A stretch of DNA of 64,000 bases from Pedobacter kyonggii (GTDB lineage: Bacteria; Bacteroidota; Bacteroidia; Sphingobacteriales; Sphingobacteriaceae): the NCBI RefSeq assembly GCF_004310665.1, contig NZ_SIXF01000002.1, forward strand, positions 1 through 64,000, written 5' to 3'. Within the stretch, counting starts at the first letter, position 1. Each line of letters opens with the position of its first letter. The notes under the pieces are model-generated. The model was not told the origin of the DNA, made no database searches, and worked only from the letters and a program-made list of their open reading frames with translations. The position numbers and the translations under genes are program-made. This document shows positions 35,331 through 44,246 of the stretch, one piece after another.

Positions 35331-36878
35331 CTATTTTGCTCGCTTGTCCAAATATAATTCCAATGCTTTATGGTATATGAATTTCATGTCAAAATTAATA
35401 ACACACGGCTCGTTTTTCCTTTCTCTATGTTTGAAATAAATTTTAGGGGGAGTATCTGAATTATCGAAATTTCCAATTATACTATAGTCAAATAACAATA
35501 ATATCGCTAATTCCGGATCATATTCCATACCTAGGCTTTGTAACTCGTTTTTTATCTCACTTTTAGTCAGTGGTTGTTTTTGTTTTAAATTTTTCAAACA
35601 TGCGAATATCCTCGAAATATCCATGTCATTAAAACTTGCTGACAATTCATTTTTAATTTCCAAAATCAAATCCTCAACATATGCGTTGAGAAGCGTTTTT
35701 GAATTTGCAAAGGATAATGGTATTGTAAATGAATTTGTCGGCAATGGCTTGAATAATAAGATTAAATCTCTAGGTCTAAAAAACGTGAAGTCAATTAGGT
35801 ACTTAAAACTACTGCCATTGTACTGATAGTCATCTTTAAACAATGAGCTCCAAGGATCACTAGCACTAAAACCAAGGTTTTCTTTTTTAAAATTGATCTC
35901 TATCCTTTTATTTATTAATTTTTTTAATCCGACTAAGTTCTCATTGTTCTTGAAATTTTCTTGCTCATACCAAACAAGAGGTATTTCATAAGAAGAAAAT
36001 ATCTTAGCTGTATCAGCGGCATGCTTCACGATAATTCTTTTTAGGTCATCGCGCAATAGTATAATTACTTTTGCTTTCAAGCCATTTTTACCAAATAAAT
36101 CAATATTGTAATCCTTAGCAACTCTAATCACATTGGTTAAACTCTGAATACTAGATTGGTCACTTTCTTTGAAGCCGATATCTAGGTCATCAAATATTAG
36201 GAAATATTCGTTTCCAGCTGTAACGTTTTCAATGAGTAATCTTTTTACAACCTCTTTTAAAGGAGATAATATTTTATAAAACGGTGCTTTGTGTTCTTTG
36301 ATACCAACGTCCTTTTTAAATATTGATGAGAATACCCTTTTAAAATACTCAATATTAACCTCGAAGGATTTGGTTTTTGCAATTTCGGAAATTTCAAAGT
36401 CTTTGATATCTACCATTCCAGTGTTTCTTTGGAGGAAGATTTGAAGATCCTTAAATTCTTTGATATTTTGTACCGATTGATCTTCCGTTAGAAGTTTAAT
36501 TAGTTTGGTTAAAATCAGCCATTCAAATAATAGTTTTTCTTCTATTGGAAGCCCTGCCTCTTTACCAACTTGAACGAGTCTGTTGCAATCTAAATCATGA
36601 GTTTTAATGAAATCGCAAAAAGAATTGGCTTCGTTTCCAGCTGAATAAAAAATGAATTCGGCAATTGCCGACTTGCCTGCCCCTTTTCGGCCCGTCACAA
36701 TGAATTTTTCGCTGCTCAATTCGGGAAATACATTGAGATAATCTCCAAATATTTCGCCGAGTTTGATTTTTGAATTATAAGAGGTTTCACCTTCCGCTTC
36801 TGGCGTACCAATAAAGAAAGATCTTGTGGTTCCCTTGGGATATAACTCTTCGGTGCTTAGTTTTTTAAAGAAATTCAT
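35331..36878 (-). CDS. Orphan P-loop ATPase (Sll1717-like), possible defence protein
   Basis: 515 residues, cytoplasmic, no transmembrane segment. Walker A is TGRKGAGKSA at residues 62-71 and Walker B YFLIFDDLDIGF near 226-237, followed by a sensor-like VIILLRDDLKRII. The pattern of an N-terminal FIGTPEAEGE, a KAP/STAND-like ATPase core and a C-terminal FKHRERKNEPCVI wing suggests the loosely described Sll1717 P-loop ATPase group found singly in genomic islands. No effector domain is obvious. The base composition is more A+T-rich than the adjacent mobilisation genes, so it was probably acquired separately. It is convergent with the coupling protein. Function inferred as conflict-related from context only. 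Confidence 0.65.
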   Translation of the reverse strand: MNFFKKLSTEELYPKGTTRSFFIGTPEAEGETSYNSKIKLGEIFGDYLNVFPELSSEKFIVTGRKGAGKSAIAEFIFYSAGNEANSFCDFIKTHDLDCNRLVQVGKEAGLPIEEKLLFEWLILTKLIKLLTEDQSVQNIKEFKDLQIFLQRNTGMVDIKDFEISEIAKTKSFEVNIEYFKRVFSSIFKKDVGIKEHKAPFYKILSPLKEVVKRLLIENVTAGNEYFLIFDDLDIGFKESDQSSIQSLTNVIRVAKDYNIDLFGKNGLKAKVIILLRDDLKRIIVKHAADTAKIFSSYEIPLVWYEQENFKNNENLVGLKKLINKRIEINFKKENLGFSASDPWSSLFKDDYQYNGSSFKYLIDFTFFRPRDLILLFKPLPTNSFTIPLSFANSKTLLNAYVEDLILEIKNELSASFNDMDISRIFACLKNLKQKQPLTKSEIKNELQSLGMEYDPELAILLLFDYSIIGNFDNSDTPPKIYFKHRERKNEPCVINFDMKFIYHKALELYLDKRAK

Positions 36879-37207
36879 TGAATGAGTGTTAACTTATGAA
36901 GTCGTAATGTAACACTAAATTAACGAAATGTAAAATTTCGAAAAGAGCGATTATTAATTAGAGTATTTTCTTTGTTTCCAATTTTATCTCGGATTTCAAT
37001 TTTACTTAAGAAATTTTGTATAGTCTTGAGAGCTACCTGAACACCTATTATTCACCAGAACATCAGGAAATGAAGCGAGTATTTCAGCAAAATCAAGATG
37101 TGGGTTTTTTCCTTTCGTCCCAATCCTGCATTAATCTATATAATTGATATCGTTGTCGCCGTCAAAATCTTCTGCCTCTGCATTTGGTTGTGCGGTACTT
37201 TACACAA
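36879..37207. other. Intergenic region with a possible gene remnant
   Basis: About 330 bases. On the minus strand, just beyond the end of the gene finishing at 37208, a short open stretch (about 37130-37197) reads AQPNAEAEDFDGDNDINYID then stop; it looks like the acidic C-terminal tail of a protein and may be a remnant of a deleted gene. The rest, near 36900, should hold the promoter of the P-loop ATPase gene. No hairpin or RNA is seen. Confidence 0.35.
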
Positions 37208-38212
37208 CTAATAATTCAAAGACGACAATCTCGTTAAAATGATCCTTAACATTTCTTTTTCGTGATGTGGCATCTTCAGTGTCGGATTCTTTCCTGTCAA
37301 TTTGTATATTGTTATGCCATCGTTGGTTTCCTGTATCCTGATAATATCGTCAAGCTTAATGGTGTGCGCTTTTTCAGAACCATAATGTAACAATTTTTTT
37401 TGAGTGAGATAAATTGGTCCTGAGCTGATCAGTTTGGAATAGGTTCCGCCATATTTCGAACGCATTGCTCTTTCCTCATACCAGGCAACATTCTCGATAT
37501 GTAAATGACAGCTTTCGCTTTTCTGTAGGCTGATCAGTGGGTTGAGTAAAGGTAGTGGCGTGTTTTCCAGTGCCCAGTAGAGTTTTCCATGATTGAACAG
37601 TTGCGTGGTCCGGGCATCTGAGTTCGGTGTTATATTTAAATTCTGACAGAGCATTTTCCATTGCTCTTCGTCCCTTGGGGAGATCCGTTTGGTATGTATG
37701 AGTTTGGTAAAATACTGGGTGACGAAATTGGTGCGGATTTTACTGGAAATTTCTGTTATTATCTTTTTCGGAAGTTGTAACTGTTCCTCCAGGCGGTCAA
37801 GCTGGGTTCTTTCTTCCTCTGAAAAACGCCCGTCTGCGATAGCCTTTACATAACATTTTTCATAGACTGTTGCACCGATTTCCCAGGTCAAGAAAGATAC
37901 CTGGCTATCGTCAAGGGCTAGGATCTGTTGGAGGTATTCCAGTTTCTTACGGTTGCCAAGCTCAAATTTGAAGTCCTGGATCAGGTTATTGAGCATAACC
38001 GCGTAAAACTCTTCCATATTCAGTCTAAATTCTTCCGCCAGTATAATTCCATACCGGTTGCCAATTTCTGCTATTTGCTCTTTGGTAATCATCGCAATGG
38101 GCTGGGTAGCCAAAAGGTTGTTAACCTCTATGATGGCATTTTCAATTGGCTGCTGCCCAAATATCCTCTGCATCAGGCTCGGGCGTAGAAGGTTTTTCTG
38201 TTGGTATACCAT
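37208..38212 (-). CDS. TerB-like-domain protein, function unknown
   Basis: 334 residues, no signal peptide. The central part (YEKCYVKAIADGRFSEEERTQLDRLEEQL near residues 118-146) has the D-G-x-(F/I)-S-x-E-E pattern of TerB/DjlA-type domains. The last 90 residues (SSGPIYLTQKKLLHYGSEKA, TIKLDDIIRIQETNDGITIY) look like a bacterial PH-type beta domain. TerB domains occur in membrane-associated stress and conflict proteins. It follows the DUF3761-type membrane protein gene by three bases, so the two are in one operon and may interact. Confidence 0.6.
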   Translation of the reverse strand: MVYQQKNLLRPSLMQRIFGQQPIENAIIEVNNLLATQPIAMITKEQIAEIGNRYGIILAEEFRLNMEEFYAVMLNNLIQDFKFELGNRKKLEYLQQILALDDSQVSFLTWEIGATVYEKCYVKAIADGRFSEEERTQLDRLEEQLQLPKKIITEISSKIRTNFVTQYFTKLIHTKRISPRDEEQWKMLCQNLNITPNSDARTTQLFNHGKLYWALENTPLPLLNPLISLQKSESCHLHIENVAWYEERAMRSKYGGTYSKLISSGPIYLTQKKLLHYGSEKAHTIKLDDIIRIQETNDGITIYKLTGKNPTLKMPHHEKEMLRIILTRLSSLNY

Positions 38213-38215
38213 GGC

Positions 38216-39157
38216 TTAATATTTTCTGTATTCTTCGTAAATCGGGGAGTTCCAGTTGCAAACCCCTCCATGCCAGGAGCAGGCACCGCGCCCACTTGCG
38301 CCGGATGTTGTACCATCACAACAAAGGGTGATATAACCCGAGATTCTGCGTTTTAAGGGGTTGATTTTGTTGTAAAGTGTTTTGGCTCCGGAATAGTTAA
38401 GGTCACGCGATCTGCCAAGATCCGCTACTGCCAATTTTATTTTGCCAAGCTTGTAATAACAGTAGGCCCGGTCATAAAGCAGTTTTGGATCTTCGCCGTG
38501 GTCACCCAGCATTTTGTCAAAATGGTTCAGTGCGGATTGATATTTTTTCCATTTGAGCAGGTCTTCTCCGCGGACAGAGTCCCGGTCGTTTGTCGCTTTT
38601 CCAAGCGCGACGGTATCCGCTATGGTCGTGAGAAAGGTGGCCGCCGTAACCAGTGCGGCGTCTGCCTTTTCGGGGTTGTGTTTTTGGGCACTATAGCGGG
38701 ATAGATATAGGTTCAGGCTGTCCAGTCGTTTCCTGTTTTCTTCTTTTTTTATTTCCTGTTGTCTTTTTTCCCTGGCGAGATCAGCGATACGCTGTTTTTC
38801 GGCAAGTATATCCGCATGGTGGTAATGGACCAATAAAGGAATTAGTGTAATCCCGGCAAGTATATAGCTTCCTAGCCTGATCCGCTTGGTCAGGGAAAAT
38901 CGCAGCTTGTGTTCCAGCCAGGATCTTCCCGAGGGAAGAGTGACAAGAGCGGCAAAGCCCAGGACCAGCGAGATGACCGGATGGGGGATATATACTGCTG
39001 CGAAAATGAGCAGCACGATAAAAATAATAGTGTCAATGATTTCTTTACCGGTTTTTTTTGGCTTTTTATTCGGGTCGTTTTTCTTCGTGTTAAAATAATC
39101 GGGCAATACCTTTGCAGGTTGAGGAATGAGGTCCGGGATATATTTATGTCTGGACAT
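38216..39157 (-). CDS. Membrane protein with TPR-like region and DUF3761-like C-terminus
   Basis: 313 residues. Two hydrophobic segments (IIDTIIFIVLLIFAAVYI near 40-58 and LGSYILAGITLIPLLV near 96-111) are followed by a charged helix (about 115-150), a TPR-like pair (ALNHFDKMLGDHGEDPKLLY, AYCYYKLGKIKLAVADLGRS) and a Cys/Gly-rich tail (CCDGTTSGASGRGACSW, HGGVCNWNS) matching the DUF3761 pattern C.DG..S.S....G.CS.HGGV. The function of that domain is unknown. It is the second gene of a three-gene minus-strand operon in the island. Confidence 0.65.
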   Translation of the reverse strand: MSRHKYIPDLIPQPAKVLPDYFNTKKNDPNKKPKKTGKEIIDTIIFIVLLIFAAVYIPHPVISLVLGFAALVTLPSGRSWLEHKLRFSLTKRIRLGSYILAGITLIPLLVHYHHADILAEKQRIADLAREKRQQEIKKEENRKRLDSLNLYLSRYSAQKHNPEKADAALVTAATFLTTIADTVALGKATNDRDSVRGEDLLKWKKYQSALNHFDKMLGDHGEDPKLLYDRAYCYYKLGKIKLAVADLGRSRDLNYSGAKTLYNKINPLKRRISGYITLCCDGTTSGASGRGACSWHGGVCNWNSPIYEEYRKY

Positions 39158-39212
39158 GAGCGCGTATGTTTAGGAGGTTAATGTAGTGTTTTTTACTGCT
39201 TGTTTATGTCAG

Positions 39213-39584
39213 TCAACGGCCTTTTATATTGTTGCTGTCCACGATTTGAAACTCATCGACCTTATTGTCTACGTCAAGCTGGACGATAAACCATTTTGCC
39301 CGGACAGGTGGAGTATAGTGCTGGATGATGGGATAGAAAAGTTGCTTGTCTCTGCCATTGTAGTTTTCGGGTTTGCCAAGCAGGGCAATGAGTTCGTCCC
39401 TGGTCAGCCCTTTGATTTTCTGATGACTGATAAGATCCTTCAGCATTGTGTCACGGAAAACATATCCCATGCTATCCCTCTTAGACCACTTTTTGCTGTC
39501 AAATGTTGTTTTTTGGGTATTGCTGTTACATGCAAAAATTGCGCAGATGAGTAATGCAGGAAAAAGATTTCTTGAGATCTCCAT
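39213..39584 (-). CDS. Small lipoprotein, SmpA/OmlA-like fold
   Basis: 123 residues with a lipoprotein signal (LLICAIFAC, Cys near residue 19). The mature part has GLTRDELIALLGKPENYNGRDKQLFYPI, the helix-helix-strand opening (TxxEVxxLLGKP) of the SmpA/OmlA/BamE-like fold, then two further strands. Such proteins bind other envelope proteins. It is the first gene of the operon with the DUF3761-like and TerB-like genes, 55 bases before the next. A related LLGKP motif appears in the unlinked protein at 62703-63203. Confidence 0.6.
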   Translation of the reverse strand: MEISRNLFPALLICAIFACNSNTQKTTFDSKKWSKRDSMGYVFRDTMLKDLISHQKIKGLTRDELIALLGKPENYNGRDKQLFYPIIQHYTPPVRAKWFIVQLDVDNKVDEFQIVDSNNIKGR

Positions 39585-40155
39585 TTATATTTTTTCTTCA
39601 ATTAGGCTAAAATAGAAAGATTGATTGTTTTTTCAGTATGGAAAACCGTAAAGCAATGGTAAGTTACTCTTTCGCATCTCCAATATAGCTTTAATTGGAA
39701 ATTTTGGATGTTCCGCTTCCTATCTTCCATGTGATATTAGAACCTATCGGGGATCAGCAGTTTCTCAATATTGTAATTTCTGCAGTTTGCCACTCATTAG
39801 TATTCCCGTAGAAAAGTTAAATTTTGTATTCTCTCCAAACCAAAGCGATTTCATCAGGAAAAAAAATACCGGCTCAGGCTTTTTTGCAATCAGAAATCTT
39901 TTATTCAGCCCGCTAAAAATCTCCTTGCTTCCTGGTGATCAATAAGGCAGTTCTAGAAAAAACGGGGAAACTTACATTACAAATACGGGAAATTCCCCCT
40001 AGTCTGCCTGCCGGTAAGCCGATACATTTGATCCATACATTAAGCAAAAATAATTGTCATGAAAAACAATGTTCTGCCTAGGGCCTTGGGCCCTTAGATA
40101 GGGAAATCCAATAAAATCTGGCAACTAAAAATTTAAACAACTTAATTCAATCAAA
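39585..40155. other. Intergenic region between divergent operons
   Basis: About 570 bases with no credible gene on either strand. It must hold divergent promoters for the lipoprotein operon and for the cassette beginning at 40156. A near-palindrome AGGGCCTTGGGCCCT lies at about 40079-40093. No recognised RNA or operator is seen. Confidence 0.4.
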
Positions 40156-40719
40156 ATGAACTCTTGCTCAATTGCCTTTTCGGTGGCGCTTGCATTAATC
40201 GTCATCCTCTTTTTATCGCTTAATAGCCGGCTTCTAGACGCCTTAAAAGACATGAGCGTCTTGGCCAGCGACCAGCGCTCCTACAGCCTTGCAAAGACCA
40301 CGCTGTTTTTCTGGACGGTGCTTATCCTGCTTTCTATATGTTATTTGGGTATCGTTCTGGGCAAAGTCCCTGAGCTCAACGAAGGTGTTTTAGCCCTGCT
40401 TGGAATCGCCGCTGGCACTACAGCAACAGCAGCCACAATCGACTCTTTACAGAGTCAGGATCCAAAGATTGCACGCATCCAGGACAATTCGAAAACCGAA
40501 AATTTCTTTTTAGATATCCTTTCAGATAAAGACGGGATCAGCACCACTAGGCTGCAGACCTTTATTTTCAACATCATTTACGGCTGCTATTTTATATCGG
40601 TAGTGATCAGCGATGAAAAGCTTTTTCTTTTTCCCGCCAAAACGCTTATGCTTCTTGGTATTAGTTCCGGTGCATACGCACTGTTAAAAGTCACCGAAAA
40701 CCGCCCTGTCACAAAATAG
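40156..40719 (+). CDS. Four-helix membrane protein, first gene of an unrecognised cassette
   Basis: 187 residues with hydrophobic segments at about 5-22, 50-70, 78-92 and 135-155. The stretch SYSLAKTTLFFWTVLILLSI followed by LLGIAAGTTATAATIDS is striking: YSLA(R/K)TQ..FW....G....LLGI..GT......ID is a pattern I have seen in uncharacterised membrane proteins of many bacteria, but I cannot name a function. It opens a same-strand run of seven genes ending in a kinase and LuxR-type regulator. A good ATG follows an A-rich leader. Confidence 0.6.
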   Translation: MNSCSIAFSVALALIVILFLSLNSRLLDALKDMSVLASDQRSYSLAKTTLFFWTVLILLSICYLGIVLGKVPELNEGVLALLGIAAGTTATAATIDSLQSQDPKIARIQDNSKTENFFLDILSDKDGISTTRLQTFIFNIIYGCYFISVVISDEKLFLFPAKTLMLLGISSGAYALLKVTENRPVTK

Positions 40720-40798
40720 ATCCCCGCGAACAAAACGGATACAATTGCTTAAAGAAAAAATAAATCAATCTAAAAATCAAACACTAAACTAAAACAAC

Positions 40799-41158
40799 AT
40801 GAAAGTTCAGAAAAAAACTAATCCGCTAGTCGAAATTCAACTGGCCGAAATGGGTCAGATCAGTTTGTCAATAGCAATAGGCAATGCGCAATTTGGCGGA
40901 AACCAGGTAAAATTTACCGATTCAGACCAGATCTTCCACAAAGGAGATGTGAATAATTTGGCCCTTGGCGAGGCCGATAGTCTTCGTGGAAGAACTTTAG
41001 AAATAATCACCAATGTACTTGACATTAACCCGGGTACCAATAACATCATCGTTACCGATTATTTTTCAGGCGGTTCGCCCGGTCAGATCGTTACCACAGA
41101 TACTGTATCAAATAGCGGGGACATCTGCTCCATTACCGCTACTTATAAGTTTAAATAG
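40799..41158 (+). CDS. Small beta-rich protein of the cassette, unknown function
   Basis: 119 residues with no signal peptide and no membrane helix. The sequence is Gly/Asn/Thr-rich with alternating hydrophobics (SLSIAIGNAQFGGNQVKF, NNIIVTDYFSGG, ICSITATYKFK), suggesting an all-beta fold. No family is recognised. It lies between the four-helix membrane protein and the exported protein genes, seven bases before the latter, so it is co-transcribed. Confidence 0.5.
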   Translation: MKVQKKTNPLVEIQLAEMGQISLSIAIGNAQFGGNQVKFTDSDQIFHKGDVNNLALGEADSLRGRTLEIITNVLDINPGTNNIIVTDYFSGGSPGQIVTTDTVSNSGDICSITATYKFK

Positions 41159-41165
41159 CAATCAC

Positions 41166-42098
41166 ATGAAAAAGCTACTCATATTTACACTCACCTGCAT
41201 GGCATTTTACGCAAACGCGCAGGTGCAGGTCAAAATGAATGACCTCATCATTCCCGACGCCCCAGGACTAATCCTTGGGGATAAAGCACCCACAATGGTC
41301 AGTAAACCTTCTACGCCAAGGGCATTCAGCGCAAGCCTGATGACTCTGGCCGAAGGCGGAGCAATTGAAGTTTCGCCGTATTGGCTAAGCAATAAACCCA
41401 ATTATACCTATAATGATTTTATTGATGAAAAATTTCCGTTTTTGCAGACATTCACTTTTTCAGTAGCTACTTATAAAGAAAAAAACACCTTTGGCTTTGC
41501 CCCTGGTATACGTGCTCAGTTGCTGAAACTTTATAGTAAGCGTGGCCACCAAAATATCCAAAAGAAAGCTGGAGATCTCTTGTCACTATTGAGTCAGGGA
41601 ACCACAATAAATCAGGATTCTATTACCAAAGCAAACGAGGCGCTGGAAGAGGCGTCGCAGCAAGGGCTCTTTGTTGTAGAATTTGCCGCCGCCGTACTTG
41701 GCAAGTCGACTGAAGGTTACCTTAAGAATCTGAACTTTGATAAATCGGGCACATGGTTAAATATCAAATGGCAGCCTGCAAAGTTTCCGGTTGGCCTTGT
41801 TGGGCTGGCAAGCTACTCGTGGAAAAACCATACTTCGAGCCAGGACAGTTCGGCTATGGATTTTGGTGCGGGCTTAAAGTTTGCGAAAGCGAAATGGGAT
41901 CTTTCTGCCGAGTATGTGAATAGAAGGGAAACCGGAGGCAAACACTATGACCGTCTGGCCTTCGCAGTCAACTATGCGATCAACGAAAATATAGTTTTAG
42001 TGGGGTCAGTAGGTAAAGATTTATCAGGCGTCAATAACATTATTTCTTTATTGGGCTTTAAGGTCGGTTTGTCAAGGAATGTAGCGAAAAATCAATAA
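41166..42098 (+). CDS. Exported protein, possibly an outer-membrane barrel
   Basis: 310 residues from the ATG at 41166; the frame is open 51 codons further upstream but overlaps the previous gene, and the ATG is followed by a clear signal peptide (MKKLLIFTLTCMAFYANAQ). The second half (WLNIKWQPAKFPVGLVGLAS, AMDFGAGLKFAKAKWDLSAE, DRLAFAVNYAINENIVLVGS, VGKDLSG) alternates polar and hydrophobic residues like transmembrane beta-strands, so a small barrel is plausible. Not recognised by name. Third gene of the cassette. Confidence 0.55.
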   Translation: MKKLLIFTLTCMAFYANAQVQVKMNDLIIPDAPGLILGDKAPTMVSKPSTPRAFSASLMTLAEGGAIEVSPYWLSNKPNYTYNDFIDEKFPFLQTFTFSVATYKEKNTFGFAPGIRAQLLKLYSKRGHQNIQKKAGDLLSLLSQGTTINQDSITKANEALEEASQQGLFVVEFAAAVLGKSTEGYLKNLNFDKSGTWLNIKWQPAKFPVGLVGLASYSWKNHTSSQDSSAMDFGAGLKFAKAKWDLSAEYVNRRETGGKHYDRLAFAVNYAINENIVLVGSVGKDLSGVNNIISLLGFKVGLSRNVAKNQ

Positions 42099-42232
42099 AA
42101 ATCCAGCAAAATAAATTGTCAGATCCTCGTTTAAATTTGTTAATTTAACTCACAAGCAATTGACCTAAAATTACTTACGCGAGAACCATTAATAAACACG
42201 CTCTGACAATAAATCATCTAAATCAAATTATT

Positions 42233-42841
42233 ATGGCAAAGAAAAACAAAACCATGAAGGTTCACGGCTATGACAGTGCTCAAAACGAAGTTGAGATCAC
42301 CCGCGAACAGCCTTTTTCCGATGTAAGTACAGGCAAACATTACGGAATGCCTGTGACACCTGAAGCTTTCCTTAACATGATCAGGCGCTTCAAAGACCAG
42401 GTGCAAAACCCGGACCCCAAAAATCCTTTTAAGGATGTACTTTGGGTGGAATTCAGTAAAGCCTCAATCTTTAGAATTCTTTCTCAGGAAGATTGCGAAT
42501 ACATCCGGTTTTATATGGCAATCCCTGATGAGAGTTCGGGTAAGGCCAGCCTCTCCCTGCAAGGGGTAAAAGCAGACGGGAGTACCATCAAGCGTGAAAT
42601 ACTGGAAAGTATCGCCCAACAGATGGAAACCGATTCCACTGCCGAAGATCAGACCCTGACCATGCAGAGAGAAGATTTGCCACCACCTGTTGAGGAAAAA
42701 GGAAATGAAGGAGCAACCTTACATGGTGAACCTGTTAAATCGCTCAATGCGTTTATCTCCAAACCTGAATGGTCGTTCCAGAACAAAAGCTTTTCAGCGT
42801 TTATTTCCGACCTTCATGATTTTCAGGTAGAGAAGTTCTAG
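42233..42841 (+). CDS. Soluble hypothetical protein of the cassette
   Basis: 202 residues, no signal peptide. Begins MAKKNKTMKVHGYDSAQ and has a compact part to about residue 125 (AFLNMIRRFKDQVQNPDP, DVLWVEFSKASIFRILSQED), then a Glu/Pro-rich linker and a short conserved-looking end. No domain is recognised. It is preceded by a 134-bp gap bracketed by a 9-bp inverted repeat (ATTGTCAGA at 42115-42123, TCTGACAAT at 42202-42210), which may mark an internal promoter or operator. The following gene starts two bases after its stop. Confidence 0.5.
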   Translation: MAKKNKTMKVHGYDSAQNEVEITREQPFSDVSTGKHYGMPVTPEAFLNMIRRFKDQVQNPDPKNPFKDVLWVEFSKASIFRILSQEDCEYIRFYMAIPDESSGKASLSLQGVKADGSTIKREILESIAQQMETDSTAEDQTLTMQREDLPPPVEEKGNEGATLHGEPVKSLNAFISKPEWSFQNKSFSAFISDLHDFQVEKF

Positions 42842-42843
42842 GC

Positions 42844-43497
42844 ATGTTCCGCTTACAGTACATTTATTACCTGCTGATGCTGGCCTGCTTTATTAGAAGT
42901 CTGTTTTATATAAAGTTTTACAGGGTCAGGCTGCTGGCCCTGTTGCTGCTTATTTCCGTTATAACGGAGATAATGGTAGAAATATGCATCTATAAAAAAA
43001 TGAACTACTACATTTTTTACCATTTTTTCAATATCTGCGAATACACTTTTATAACCCTGATCCTTTATGACTGTATACCTTATCACCCGGTTAAAAAGGC
43101 TATGCAGATATCGATACCGGTTTTTGCGGCCATTTCGGTATTGATCACCCTAAACCTGCAGGACGTTTTAAAGTTGCCGAGCATCAGCAACAGTATTGAA
43201 GGCCTGTTGGTAATTACCTGGTGCCTGACAACTATGTGGTCCATTGAACCCATTGATGAACGGAGCATTTTTCGACGGTCGTCCTTCTGGATTGCACTGG
43301 CCTTCTTTGTGTATTTTATTGGTACGCTTCCCTTTAATGCAATATACAACTCGATGATGGCCGTAAAATCAATGAAAATAAGTACCAGGGTTAATTTTTC
43401 AATAATCAACTCCATTGGCAATTACGGATTGTATATCCTTTTGCTGATCGGTTTATCTCAATACAGATGGAAGAAATCTATTCAGCCATTATCATAA
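42844..43497 (+). CDS. Multi-pass membrane protein next to a histidine kinase
   Basis: 217 residues with about six or seven membrane helices and short loops (e.g. LLALLLLISVITEIMVEICI, ISIPVFAAISVLITLNL, IALAFFVYFIGTLPF). No family name is recognised. It overlaps the following kinase gene by 31 bases. The kinase itself has just one short membrane helix and no sensor domain, so this protein could be its membrane sensor. That is an inference from overlap and topology. Confidence 0.55.
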   Translation: MFRLQYIYYLLMLACFIRSLFYIKFYRVRLLALLLLISVITEIMVEICIYKKMNYYIFYHFFNICEYTFITLILYDCIPYHPVKKAMQISIPVFAAISVLITLNLQDVLKLPSISNSIEGLLVITWCLTTMWSIEPIDERSIFRRSSFWIALAFFVYFIGTLPFNAIYNSMMAVKSMKISTRVNFSIINSIGNYGLYILLLIGLSQYRWKKSIQPLS

Positions 43498-44246
43498 TAT
43501 CAATGATTATTCTGGTGCTTTCCGGAGGCATTATTTTCGCAATCATCAATTATAAGGATAAACAGTCCAGGTTTTTGCTTGAAAAACGGGCTATGGAAGA
43601 GGAGTTTTCCGGTCAGCTGCTACAGTCGCGGATAGAAGTCCAGGAAATTACTTTTGCCGCAATGTCCAAGGAACTGCATGATAATATCGGGCAGTTGTTG
43701 AGCAGTGCAAAAATGCATATTGGTTTGGCAGAAAGGGCATTTCCCCAAACCGTTCCATTATTAAATGCTGCGAATGAAACAATTGCAGATGCTATATCCG
43801 AACTTCGGTCACTTGCCAGATCTTTGGACAGGGAATGGCTTGAACGCTTTGATCTTTTGACAAACCTAAAGGCCGAATGCCAGCGGCTTGGATCAACCGC
43901 AGCATTTGAAATCAGTTTTATTCACCCTTCGAGAATACTGATGGCCCCTGATCGGCAGATCATACTCTTTAGGATCATACAGGAAGCCATACAAAATGCC
44001 ATCCGCCATGCTAAACCAAAATACTTATCCATCCATATCCTCACCGCTGATAACCAAGATGCCCTTCACATCAAAATCAGTGATGATGGTCCAGGTTTCA
44101 CTGAACCGGAAGAAGCAGGATTGGGAATGAGTAATATGCGGCAAAGGAGTCTCCTGCTCAAAGGAAAAATAGAATGGATTAATACTGGACAAGGCACCCA
44201 GGTTAATATGGAATTACCACTAAATGACATCCCAGATGAAAGTTAA
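43467..44246 (+). CDS. Sensor histidine kinase, HisKA_3 (NarL-partner) type
   Basis: 259 residues: one membrane helix (IIIISMIILVLSGGIIFAII), a short coiled coil, the HisKA_3 dimerisation helix with phospho-acceptor His in KELHDNIGQLLSSAKMHIGL near residue 71, and a C-terminal ATPase domain with IIQEAIQNAIRHAKPK and SDDGPGFTEPEEAGLGMSNM. It has no sensor domain of its own. It overlaps both the preceding membrane protein gene and the response-regulator gene, so all three form one unit. Output goes to the LuxR-type regulator that follows. Confidence 0.92.
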   Translation: MEEIYSAIIIISMIILVLSGGIIFAIINYKDKQSRFLLEKRAMEEEFSGQLLQSRIEVQEITFAAMSKELHDNIGQLLSSAKMHIGLAERAFPQTVPLLNAANETIADAISELRSLARSLDREWLERFDLLTNLKAECQRLGSTAAFEISFIHPSRILMAPDRQIILFRIIQEAIQNAIRHAKPKYLSIHILTADNQDALHIKISDDGPGFTEPEEAGLGMSNMRQRSLLLKGKIEWINTGQGTQVNMELPLNDIPDES

